Assembly: GCA_000697665.1 (NCBI GenBank)
Contig: KL197739.1
Span: forward strand, 105,822 to 169,821
Direction of reading: 5' to 3'
Source: Jaapia argillacea MUCL 33604
Taxonomy: Eukaryota > Basidiomycota > Agaricomycetes > Jaapiales > Jaapiaceae
DNA length: 64,000 nt
Positions 1 through 11,026 of this stretch are shown here, piece by piece. The notes under the pieces were generated by a model that made no database searches, had not been told where the DNA came from, and saw only the letters and a list, made by a program, of their open reading frames with translations. The stretch's first letter is position 1. Every line of letters starts with the position of its first letter. Made by a program: the position numbers and the translations under genes.

Positions 1-1034
1 GCTAATCTGGCGATATCGGTGATCGTGTATCGATCGTTCATTTTGCCTCCGTATGTTGTATGTACCACTAGATTGTACTTACGCCGAGGAGTTAGCAATG
101 CGTACGCACATGAATCAAGGCGTTCATACATCTGACTTATCCGAGGACCGACGTGATGTCTGCTGGGCACTGAGTTGATGCTGAGGCTCATGATAGCTGA
201 CAAGGATTTCGCCGATGATACCATGGGTGTTTATATTGAACCGAGACGTATCTTTGATGCCATCGTTGATCCGTGACGGTGAGAGTCAATAGTCCACCTC
301 ACTGGGCAGGAGGGCGCGCTGAAGGGCTCGAAGCCTCGACGTCCTTCGTCGACCGATTACTTCAGCAAGCAACTTTGCGAGACTGTTATTTAGTGGAACT
401 TTCCGAAAGATAACAAACCGGCTGAACCCAGAGGGACAGCAACGAGCGTTGTGGGAAGGCGGCGGAGGTAGGAAGTGTTCTGACGTTGTCAGTATGTGAA
501 GGCGAATGCGATCACTCGGCTGTGTGAATATACGGGTTGGACGAGCCTAGTCAACGGGAAGAGACAAAGTTGAAGGACGGGGAGGAACACGCCGTCGCCG
601 AGGACTGAGAGGAAGGTTGGGTTTCTCTCAAAGCACTTCAATCCAGACTAGACGAGAATTGTTGTCGCGAGGTGCAAATATTGGGTCTTCAAAGCGAGCC
701 TAGTGGCAAGGTCGCGAGTTAAGATGATTTGACCCCGGGATAAAGAGCGTGAGCAACAAGATACAAAAGAAACAACAGGCGGTACGCACCACATCCTTCA
801 GACTCATCAAAATAGGTGGTGGTTAGGATGGGCAACCACGGGCTCCGAGGGGAGATGTATAGACGACGCACTACAATGTAAGACATACGGCTAGGGATTT
901 TAAAGCCAAAACACATCGACACATCAGGAAGATGCAGTTGGGACCAAAAGCAGAAAGCCCAATCTAGAGATAGTCTATCAAACGTGATCCGAATTGCATC
1001 GTGAAGTCAGCTTGGCATCGGGAAAGGCATCTGA

Positions 1035-1790
1035 ATTTTGACCCGGTACACTGAAAACGTGAAAACCGACATGAGTTAGATGCCGAGCGGCTGGATAGCG
1101 AGCACCAAAACTTACTCCTTTATCCTCCACATGTTTGCTTGAGGGGGAGCAGGGCCAGGAATCATGCGTCTCCGCACACCCAACCGAACCGCAGATGAAA
1201 ACCACTCCATGCGACAAAATCACGAAGCCTCAAGACAGCGAGCCGCCAAGTATTGAAGAGATCTATCGTGGATGGAGTCAGTACACCTTCTGGGATTGCT
1301 GAAAACATTTTCTCAAGCCGAAGGGCGGTGTCCAAGGGGTCGTCTAGGCCATAAGGAGAAAGAACGAGGATGACTCGGCAGCCCTGACCGCTACACCGCC
1401 GCGGCCAAAAACAAGCCAAAACGTCAAATTTTCAAGAACCAAAGGTAAGGGCATCGAGTGCTTACCCTTCAGACCGACAGCCGGCTAATGCGAAATGGTA
1501 GGAACGAAAGGCATGTTAGACCGCATTAGAAAATTTGGAATTGAAATCTTCTGCACGGCTACGCGCGCCAATACGCCCCGAGGTTATTCAATGTCAACCC
1601 GACCGCACGAATATTAGATCGGAGATTGTGGGGATTTTGTAGGATGCTCAGTGGGAGATTCCATAACGTAAGGAACGGGAGGGTTGGATGTGGTTGGACG
1701 TAATGAGAAGCACGAGGGAGTCCTTGGAGCGTGAGGATGGTCATGAGTAAGAGGAACGACAAAGTTCGAGACGTTGTCAATGTTGATACG
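1035..1790. repeat. Diverged tandem repeat, unit A
   Basis: This unit matches unit B (about 1818-2690) in several collinear blocks. The block around 1038-1090 (ACTGAAAACGTGAAAACCGA) resembles 1825-1875. The block at 1405-1465 resembles 2205-2270. The block at 1620-1790 (starting CGGAGATTGTGGGGATTT) resembles 2528-2690. The offset grows from about 780 to about 910 nt, so the copies have gained indels. Neither copy keeps a long open frame. This looks like an old tandem duplication of a gene or gene fragment that has since decayed. Confidence 0.6.
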
Positions 1791-1817
1791 TACTGTCGCC
1801 GATACGAGACCCTGATC

Positions 1818-2690
1818 AATTGACTAGGGACACTGAAACATGAAAATGAACATGAGGTAGATACCAAGGTGCTGCCCGACGAGCACCGGCACTTGATCCT
1901 TTAGCCTACACGTAGTAGCCTGGGAGAGGAATAAGATTAGAATAAAGAACCGAGAAACCAGACATCTCGACGTACCCAACTGAAGCCCAGATGAAAGCCG
2001 TAAACCCACGGCATATGAAAAGGTATCGTTGGTAATCAGTATACTTTCTAGAAATAAGGAATATCCCGATGATATCCTCTCGTGGGGCAAGGGGTACCAT
2101 CTGCAGCACAGAGAGGAAAGGGCGCAGCCCCTGAACATCGGGCGGCAAGGGTACAGAAAGGATCGTTGCACCCGGAAATGTACATACAACCTCGCCCGCT
2201 TTATACGCTGCCCAAAACCAAGCCAACCGTCAAATCCGGAAGATCGAAGGTAAATGTATCCAATACTTACTTTTAAGTCTAAGGATAATGCGGGAGCCAA
2301 CCTAAAGTGGGAGAAAAGTAAATTACGTAGGCCTCGCAGAAGATCAGGCCTAGAACGCACGTAGAGACGTAGAGTATAGCTTGTGCGGAACACCTGGCCT
2401 CAATTCCCTCTGGCTACACCATACAGAAGTTACGCTCAGGGATTACGCTAGACTTGACTCGTACCTCATAGACTACAAGTGGTGGTTCTTGAGTGGGCCG
2501 TCGCAAGACACTCAACTCCAATACGGTCGGAGATTGGGGGGTGGGAGATGGGGTAAGGTAAGGAAAGAAAGGGGGAGCGGTGAGTGTAAGGTAAAGGGAG
2601 GCGAAAGGGAATAAAGTGTGAGTATGATCATGAGTCGGAGGAATGAAAAGTCTTGAACTGTTTCATCATGGATAAGCACTGCAAAATCAT
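1818..2690. repeat. Diverged tandem repeat, unit B
   Basis: Second copy of the repeat described for unit A, in the same orientation. Its minus strand has the longest open frame of the region (about 190 codons, 1824-2393). That frame has no recognisable domain, and the corresponding frame in unit A is not open, so I do not treat it as a gene. Confidence 0.55.
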
Positions 2691-3286
2691 GGCGTGCCAA
2701 AAGTAGGGGAAAGGGAACGTCTCTCGCGACTGCAAGGAAGGAAAGTGGACATAAAACGAGGGAAGGGAAGGCGCGGATGACTGATAAAATAAGATGGGGT
2801 TGTAATCCTCAGCTATGGGGTGGATAGGTCGGGAAAGAAGGCTATCACCACCAGTCGATGGACATCCCACCAGGAGATCCTAGACTGAGGTTAGATCTAC
2901 CGCCGGTATGTTTACAACGGGGGAGGGATTGAACGACAACCGGAATAATATTGAGGACAAAGACGGTCGAAGATCAGAATGGTAAAAGGCCAGACCGACA
3001 GAGGGATCAAGGACATGCGAGCAAAAACAAAAAACAACCAAAGGTCCAAGCAAAACGAAAATGGTGTTACCGGGTATTGAGATAGTGACGCACATCTTGG
3101 TCGCTATTCCCAAGGCACGATAACGTCCACCACCGTCAAAACAAAAAAGCGGCATACAAAAGATGTGGAAACTATCAAAGAGGGGATCAAGCAAAAATAA
3201 AAATCTAGAAGATATAGCGATCGAGAGGGAGGAGAGGACGAGAGGAGGACGAAAATTCTCCTTCGTTGATCACCGTACCTCCCACA

Positions 3287-4227
3287 TCAGTTACCCTTGA
3301 GTATAGACTCGATCCTAGCGTCCTGCGCTCTCTTCCTCAGATGAGTGAAGAATGGGTAACCAAGGAAAATGGTTCCTATGACGTAGAGGGACTGTGGTGG
3401 GTTGATCACCGCAAGGGGGCGTCAGTAATGAGTTAAACCCAAGGGAAAAGGGGATTGTTCCACAGTACAATCGAAATAAAAATAGAGGGGAAGGAAGGGA
3501 AGAGCGACTCACCCCAGCACCGAATCCAAGTTTATACTTCTTACACAAGCTCCAGGTATAAACCGATTCTAAGGCGTGTACGCCGAACATGAAGACCCAG
3601 ATCCATTTGATGACTTGTGTACCGCCGACCGCTTCTCTCAGGAGGGAGGCGGGAGTTAGTAGGGTTGATAAAGCCGGGGAATCAGTGGGAGAGGGGGGCG
3701 GGGCAAAGGTGACGTAGACGAGAGAGAGGACGGCGGAGAAGGTTTGGTAGGCGGTTGGTGGGAAGGTGAAGGATGTGAGGGTTGGGGATTTGGACTAGAG
3801 TGAAGTTAGTGAGGGTTGGGGAGCGGGAGGAAGGGGGAAGTGAGTGAGACGGACCATTCCCAAAGCCTCTTCGGCATCCACTTTCATGGCCAACAACCTC
3901 GGTTTAACTTCTTCGTAACCGGCCAAGGGAGGGTCGAACGGGACAGTTACCGTCAACTCGTTATCCTTTGATTTCCCTTTTGCAGAGCTAGTTGTATATG
4001 ACAACGTCATCGCCTGCAATACCCAGGCAAGGGAAATAAGTATAGAGGACGGAGATGGGGGAGAGGAGAGGTGGCACGTTGGAATCAATCTTGGACATCT
4101 TGGCGCTGGTTACATTTCCGGATACTTTGCCGTAGTGTTTGACGTAGGATACGAGAGCGTCCGGGTGGTTTGACATGTACATGCATAGGAAACCCGATTT
4201 GGAGGCTACTGGATCTAAGCTGGACAT
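3287..4227 (-). CDS. DUF2470-domain membrane protein
   Basis: The first exon starts MSSLDPVASKSGFLCMYMSN at 4227 and gives a His-containing SNHPDALVSYVKHYG stretch characteristic of the fungal DUF2470 (split-barrel-like) fold. The next exon adds a beta-rich part ending in PFDPPLAGYEEVKPRLLAMK. Downstream exons encode about three to four hydrophobic helices. The last exon (acceptor near 3395) reads SLYVIGTIFLGYPFF followed by a basic tail and a stop at 3287. So an N-terminal soluble DUF2470 domain is followed by a membrane part. The substrate and role are unknown; related bacterial and plastid domains act in heme or flavin metabolism, but I do not extend that here. The gene is divergent from MTO1, with only about 160 bp between the start codons, so the two probably share a promoter region. 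Internal exon borders are approximate. Confidence 0.8.
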
Positions 4228-4389
4228 GTTGCACGACGGGGGACGTGACGAGGAGTTCAAGTGGATGTGGAATAGTGGATGTGGCGAGGACTGATGTGGT
4301 GGCGGAATGTGACCAACAACCGTCACGTAAGCAACATCCCTCAAAAATTTGAAGTCCAACTTCATCCCTCCAGCTGTTCTCCAGCTGTC

Positions 4390-7300
4390 ATGCTTCGTCT
4401 CGCCCGCCCAACGAAGCATGTCAACTCTCTCCACGCCAACCTCACAATCGCTCTCCGCCGTTTCGCATCAACCACAACAGGTCCAAACCACTACGACGGT
4501 CAGCCCCGCCCCCCTCTCTTTCACTTTCCCAACTCACCTCCTCCTCACAGTATGCATAGTAGGCGGCGGTCACGCAGGTTGTGAAGCAGCCACCGCTTCG
4601 GCACGTACAGGAGCCAGAACTCTCCTCCTCACCCAACGTCTTGATACTCTCGGAGAACTGAGTTGTAATCCCAGTATTGGAGGTGTGGGAAAAGGCACGT
4701 TGGTGAAGGAGGTGGACGCGCTTGATGGTGTCATGGGCAGGGTTGCCGGTGCGTTGCACCCCCTCCATGCTGGCGTGTCCCAACTGAGAGTGATTGTACG
4801 TGTTGGTAGATAAAGCTGGTATACAGTTTCATGTGTTGAACCGGTCCAAAGGGGCGGCTGTTTGGGTATGATCTCCTTCTCCTTCACGCTCTCTCTCTTT
4901 GAGCTAAACAATCCAATAGGGCCCAAGAGCCCAAATTGATAGGAAGTTATACAAGAAACATATGCAAGACCTTCTCTTCAACTACCCAAACCTCGACCTC
5001 CGAGCTGCGAGCGTCTTCGACCTAGTCCTCGGACCACCATCCTCACCCTCGATCTCGGATATCAGAGGGACGGTCGGCAAGATCCAAGGTCTTAAACTAG
5101 GTCCGTCTCCCCACTCTCCCACTACCCCATCCAACTAATCTATTCACGCGCGGATATGACAGATACAGGCGAAGTGATCAGCTGTTCCCAAGTAGTCATC
5201 TGCACAGGTACATTCCTAGCCGGGGAGATCCACATCGGTACGCACCCTCCACCCTCCCCCTTTCCCCTCCCACTCCTCTCAAATCCCACCTGCCCTCCAG
5301 GCCTCCAAACCCACCCAGCAGGTCGCCTAACCCACGCCCCCTCCCCCGCCTCAGGCCTCTCCACCTCCCTCTCCCGCGCAGGTTTCAAACTAGGCCGCCT
5401 CCAAACAGGCACACCCGCTCGTCTCTCCTCCAGCTCTATTGATTTTAGGGGCATGGAGGTACAAAGGGGTGATGAGGTCCCTGTCGGGTTTTGTGCCATT
5501 GGTGAAGGGGTTACTCCCGAGGTGAGTTTTAAAAACAGAGTTGGATGAAGGTGGGGAGAGGGAGGCTGATTTTTTGGGGGGAGGCTAATAGGGTCGTTTG
5601 TTATAAAACGAGGACTACGGCTAGGACGCATGAGATTATTAGGGAGAATATACATCAATGTGTTCATATTCAAGAGACTAAGAAAGGTACGCCTCCCTCC
5701 CTCCTCCCCACCCCATATCGTCCTCCCGCCTCATTTCCTCTCTCCCCCCCTAATTATCGACTAATTTGATAGGCCCAAGATATTGTCCATCCCTCGAAGC
5801 GAAAGTTATGAGGTTTGGAAATAAAGAATCACATACGGTTTGGTTGGAACCTGAGGGGTTGGATAGTGGTTAGTCGTCCTTGCTGTTCTTTGGGTTTTTT
5901 TGCTTGGGTAGGGTTGAGTGCTTGGGTTTTATTTTTGTGATGCTTGAACGGTGTTCGACTTTTATTTGCGGTGTTTGCACAACCCAGCCTCCCCATCTTC
6001 TCTCCTATCCCACCACCCCATAACACTAACCACCTACTCCCCACAGACCTAATCTACCCAAACGGAATCTCAAACTCAATGCCCCTAGACGTCCAACTCA
6101 CCCTCCTCCATTCCATCCCCGGACTCGAAAATGTCGAAATGGTGAAACCGGCTTATGGAGTCGAGTATGATTTCGTTGATCCTAGGGAATTGGGTGGTTA
6201 GTGTCCTCCTACACCTTTTCTTGTGTTGAATTTTGTTGATGAGGGGGCTTTGGATGTTGAATGTTGGTAGTTACGTTGGAGACGAAACGGATCCAGGTAT
6301 TTTCCGTCCTCCCGTCCTCCCTGTCTTTCATTGACTTATAACCCTCTCCCACCTCACTTTTAACCCTTTCCCCCGCCACTTGCAACCCACAAGGGACTGT
6401 TCCTCGCAGGCCAAATAAACGGAACGACAGGATACGAAGAAGCAGCCGCACAAGGTATCATAGCCGGTATCAACGCCGGCCTTTCGTCACTTTCGAAACC
6501 TCCTTTAATATTAACCAGAGCGGATGGGTTCGTGGGGGTTATGATCGATGATTTGGTTGTGAAGGGTGCTGAGGAACCTTGTGAGTTTTTTCAGTGCTTT
6601 GTAAGGGGTAGGAAAAGCTGATTGTGTGTTGGTGGTAGATCGAATGTTCACTTCGAGATCGGAGTATAGGATGACTATTAGGAGTGATAATGCTGATTTG
6701 AGGTTGACTGAGAAAGGTTCGCTTTCTTTCTTTTCCCTCTCCCCTGTTTCAAATTTGTGTGTGGAACTCATATTTTGATGGGTAGGACGACGAGTGGGTG
6801 TGGTATCCGACGTTCGTTGGGATGCTTTTCAGGGGATGAAGAGTGAGATGGAACGTGTGACTGAGTTGATGAATTCGTTCAATTTGAGTCCTCAGGTGTG
6901 TGCTAACCAGACTGTCTTGAAATACGCATTGAGCACGTTTTGTTTGTTGGTGCATAGGGATGGGCTTCTCATGGTTTTGACGTTCGTAGAGATGGTGTCC
7001 TCCGAAGGTAAGTACCAACTCCCCCCCTTTACACAAAACCACCCTGCTTTTGCTCAACGGATCTCGCTTACTCGTTCCTGCCAAAGTGCCTTGGACATGC
7101 TCCGGAATCCAAATATCACCATGGACCGTTTAAAATTGGCCATACCGGAACTGAACGAGGTCCCCGCTCAAGTGTTATCTCGCATTGAGATTGACGGTAC
7201 GTAACTCTGGCTCTTCCCGACATTATTGGTTTCGATCGATGGACCTTCTTGTTTCATGAATCTTCCATTTCATTTTCTATGATCTTCATATCATCATCGT

Positions 7301-7718
7301 TCGCTATCAGGCGGCCCTTGCCTCGTCCTGAACTCTTTTTGTCGAGTACTGAATTCGTTTCTCGTTATAGGACGGTATGGCCCACACATTCGAAGACAAC
7401 AAGCGGATCTAAGAGTATTCATGGAAGACGAGGCTCTCGTTCTCGACCCTCATATGAATTATCAAGAAGTTGTAGGGTTGAGCTCGGAAGTTAGGGAGAG
7501 GCTGTTTAGAGTCCGGCCTGCGAGCATCGTAAGTTTGTTGGGCTTTGTGTATTTGCTATGGGTCCTGGACTGACCCATATTCCGCTTAGGGTGCGGCGAA
7601 GAGGATGGAGGGCATGACTCCGACTTCTGTTGTGGCGCTATTGAAGCACGCTAAACGGACGTTCGGTCGAGCGAACCTGACAACTCCCGAGTCACCTACT
7701 CCATCATCGACGCTCTGA
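4390..7718 (+). CDS. MTO1: Mitochondrial tRNA uridine-34 5-carboxymethylaminomethyl modification enzyme (MTO1/GidA family)
   Basis: FAD-dependent enzyme that works with the GTPase Mss1/MnmE to modify the wobble uridine of mitochondrial tRNAs. Exon 1 (4390-4498) encodes a basic, Arg-rich leader fitting a mitochondrial presequence. Splicing to 4551 joins it to the dinucleotide-binding motif [14 protein letters not shown]. The GidA signature [11 protein letters not shown] follows, then the second signature [17 protein letters not shown] near 6400-6460, and [19 protein letters not shown] near 6655-6715. The C-terminal helical domain ends [15 protein letters not shown] with the stop at 7716-7718. 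The gene has about a dozen introns. One coding exon is only 26 nt (6271-6296) and restores the family sequence VTLETKRIQ just before GLFLAGQ. Length and motif order fit full-length eukaryotic MTO1, and all signature motifs seen are intact. Confidence 0.95.
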
Positions 7719-7970
7719 GGTATAGCTCCTACATCGATTTGGTCAGGACGATCACGAGGGACCCACCACATAGCTTTCGCTAACGGCTAATCAATATTCA
7801 TCGCCAATAACGTCTATGGGCCTATGCCACATCCGTATAGATGGTTCATACGTTACATGGCTAACTGCTACAAATCCCCTGATCTTCGGATAGACGTTAC
7901 ATATCAACATAGCAAGTTAAGTTACCGCTGACGATCCTGCAGAACAGCGTCCTCCTGATCGAAGTGTCCG

Positions 7971-10233
7971 TTACTTGGATTTCAAATTCTCGCTCTCTGC
8001 AGGGGGAGAAGGCGGCGGTTGGGGTGGCGCCGTGGTGGCCACAGTACCCAGGCCAAGGCCGTTGACGGGAAGGAGAGGTGGCAAAGCTGGGTGGAAGTGG
8101 TTGTTATTCTTTTCTCCGAGGTTCCTCTGCAGCATACTCCCGAATCCCGCCGCCATAGCCTCTCCCGCCCGATTATGCATATCAAAGGCAGACTTCTCCT
8201 TTGCCTTCTTCTTCTTCTCTTCTCTCTCCCGTTCCCGCTTCTTCTTCGCCGCCCTCTCTGCACGTTCATGCCTAATCCAATTTGAGACGTTGGTGGCTGC
8301 CAGCTGAGGCGATGACTTGTATCCAAGGAGATAACCCTGAAGATCCGCCGTAGAAAACTCGTCCTCGGGGATGGCAGCAGCAAATTCACAAGCCAGCTCC
8401 GCGATAGCGACATTTTTGGCATTCAGGTCGTCATCGGTGAACCTTGTTTCCGGGAAGAAGCGCATAAATAGTGCTTGGGTTTGTGCCTTGCTCGCGAGCT
8501 TGTACTGGATTTTCATGTCGATACGGCCTGGGCGGAGAAGCGCGGGGTCGAGGCGATCGACATGATTAGTCTTTCCAAAGCTAAAGTTAGTTTCGCGAAG
8601 TCAAAATAGATGGACCGATCATACCGTCGCAAAGAAGAGACGTCCATCTTCACTCCCGATACCATCAATCACATTGAGTAGGCCTGATAAGGTCACTCGT
8701 CCGTTTGCACCTGGAATACCAGGGATGTATTGGCGGCCTCCAGGGAACATTCCAAGATTATCCGATGACTCTTCTTCATCAGCATCGTCCCTCGATGGAA
8801 AAGCACAGTCGATATCTTCGATGAGCAATATACTGTGGGGGGGTACGTTTGACGTGACTGTCTGCAAAAAGCCATCATCGATGCTGGTTGTATTATCAGT
8901 GATGTTACCACGCCAGAAGAAGTCAATACGAACTGGCCAGAAGCAAGAGACAATGTATAGATTTCAAGGCCCAGCTCGCCTGCCTTAAAGGGGGTGTTAG
9001 AGGGGAAAGGCAACCGCGTGGAATAAACACACAATTGCGTGAATGGTGGATGCTAGGCGCATACAGTCAGCAATGTTCCATTACGATATGAGAAACGCAC
9101 TTTTCCCAGTCCCTGGTGGGCCATGAAGCAAGTATCCTCGGCGATGCGGGATGCCGGCCTCAACATACCAATTCTCCATTTTCAAAAACTCTCGAGCATC
9201 AGAAAGAAGCGAGTCGACCATGCCTTCTTCCAAGACAAGTGTACTCAACGGTCTCCTAAACTTAGTCTTGACATTTTGCCACTGTGCACCAGGGGGCCCA
9301 AAGCGCATATTCTGGAAATTCACGTTACGCATTTGAGTGAAAGATACAATAATCGGCCGGGTCCCACCTTACGTACCGAGTCAGCTGAGTGAATCACGAC
9401 TCGCGGCCTATTAGACTCGACGTAGCGCTGCCGTGTCTCCTCAACGAATTCAGATAAAACCGACATCTTGAGAGTAAAGAAACTGGATGTCCGGCTGTTA
9501 GCCGAATTCGCATGGCACAAGTGGAGAGAGACTCACGTCAAGCTGATCGAACCGACTGGGTTAGGTCCCCCGAATTGGGGAGGAGGGAATGAACCCATTT
9601 GGTCCCGACTCTTCTTGATTTCGATCCAATACCCCTTCCATCGAAAGAGATGTGGTTCTCCATACACGGGGACGTACTCAGCATTGTCTTTGACCAACTC
9701 GGAACCAGCAGGCGTCTTTACGCCCCATCTTCTCTGGGAAGATCTCGCTAGGAGACAGTTAACGTCAGAGCAGGTGGTCGATTCCACGATGCTTACCTGA
9801 GACATGGAAATCGCGAGACTTACGCCACACCTCCTCCTGAATCTGGGGGGAATATTTGATCAGTCTCGAATGGAGCAAGAACGAAGAATGAAAAGACTTA
9901 CCAAAAAATGGAAAATCCACTCGTAGGCCGGGTCCCCTTGGACAAACTGTGCGGACATTGAATATCCTGCTTAACTTGAGTTTCGGGTCGTCAGTACCTG
10001 AATTATAAGTTGGACATACGAAATGTGAACCGCTCAACGAGCCAACTGAAAAGCCTGCGACCACCTTCGATCAACGTGCCCAATAGCACCAACTTCAAAC
10101 TATCGAAGAGGCGCGGCGACAGAAGGGCGGCAAAAAGAGAAGAAATCCCCACAAATTGTGAGAAGGGGGACCATCCACCCGAGTACGATGGGTGGGGAGC
10201 GCTTCCAAGAGCAGGATAGTCGAAGACGTTCAT
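7971..10233 (-). CDS. BCS1-like mitochondrial AAA ATPase, copy 1
   Basis: The protein starts MNVFDYPALG at 10233, followed by a hydrophobic segment (SSLFAALLSPRLFDSLKLVLLG), as in the N-terminal membrane anchor of Bcs1. A BCS1_N-type region contains RWKGYWIEIKK. The AAA module has Walker A GPPGTGKS near 9100, Walker B-like ILLIEDIDCAFPSRD near 8800, an INVIDGIGSEDGRLFFAT stretch near 8640-8680, and the sensor/arginine region HVDRLDPALLRPGRIDMKI near 8520-8570. The C-terminal tail is K/E-rich and then Pro-rich (stop 7971). Yeast Bcs1 inserts the Rieske protein into complex III. Fungi have many BCS1-like paralogues of unknown function, so orthology is not claimed. A second copy follows immediately upstream in the same orientation. 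Confidence 0.9.
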
Positions 10234-11026
10234 TGTGGTCTGAAGTCAAGGACGGCGGAGGTATAATCGGAGATGGAGCCCCCCTTTATGGGTACATGAG
10301 CTACCACGAGGCGCGATAACTTTCCAATCCATAAATGAAGCTTACATGCTCAGCGGTCAGAGCATCGAGCTGCTTTGAGAATTCAAGGTAATCGCAAAGC
10401 ACGAGACGCTCAGGAAGACCGCCGTCAGCCAAACTAGGAAGGTTGTTGCCGTCACAAACCGGTTCCCAGTCTTGCATGAACCACACGCTCCCACACGGCC
10501 AACACGCCCACAACATCCAGCTACCACATATTAACTTAAACATATTCGGACAAGAGACGCCCTCTTATCTCACTGCATCTGCTATTGTACCACAGATAAA
10601 CGAAGAATTTCGCTGCAGCATGCCTTTGACATGACAGAATTGCTGGATCTGGTTACAGTACCCGGTATCTGGGCTATTCGCCTCCGCTCATGCGACGGCC
10701 TCTCTGCATATTCTGTCTTACACCCAAGACCATGCGCAATGAAAACACCCTCAGCCGCTAGGTGGATTACAAGAATCATTACCATCTCCCTCTCGCTAGT
10801 CGGATCTTGCACAGTACATACTACACACGTCCAGCACCCGTGCCCCATTCGCCCGTCCTCGATTTACGGAATGTGTGCATGGTGTTTGTGAACTTTGTTC
10901 GACTTGTTTACGAGCTACAAATACATGAAATCCACACAAATACATCATGCAGTGAAATGTCTTCCATTCACCGATCCCCTCGCACACCCACTGTGCCGCA
11001 TTGCCTTCCCCTTCGAGCATTCGGGC
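10234..11026. other. Intergenic stretch between the two BCS1-like genes
   Basis: About 790 bp between the start of BCS1-like copy 1 and the stop of copy 2. It should hold the promoter of copy 1 and the 3' end of copy 2. The short open frames on both strands show no recognisable domain. I see no RNA gene or repeat. Confidence 0.5.

Larger units (their letters stand above)
1..3286. other. Left-end stretch without an intact gene
   Basis: I find no convincing intact gene here. The minus strand carries short open frames with hydrophobic stretches, but they are broken by stops and show no family motif I can name. The main structure is a diverged tandem duplication, listed separately. A minus-strand frame at about 140-280 ends in a polar tail that looks like a C-terminus, and a possible minus-strand ATG lies at 39-41 just before the window edge. 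Both are too short to call. The stretch could hold decayed copies of a local membrane-protein family. Confidence 0.5.

Noticed and set aside
7975-8307. Plus-strand frames overlapping the 3' end of BCS1-like copy 1
   Set aside because: Antisense to the K/E-rich tail of a well supported gene.
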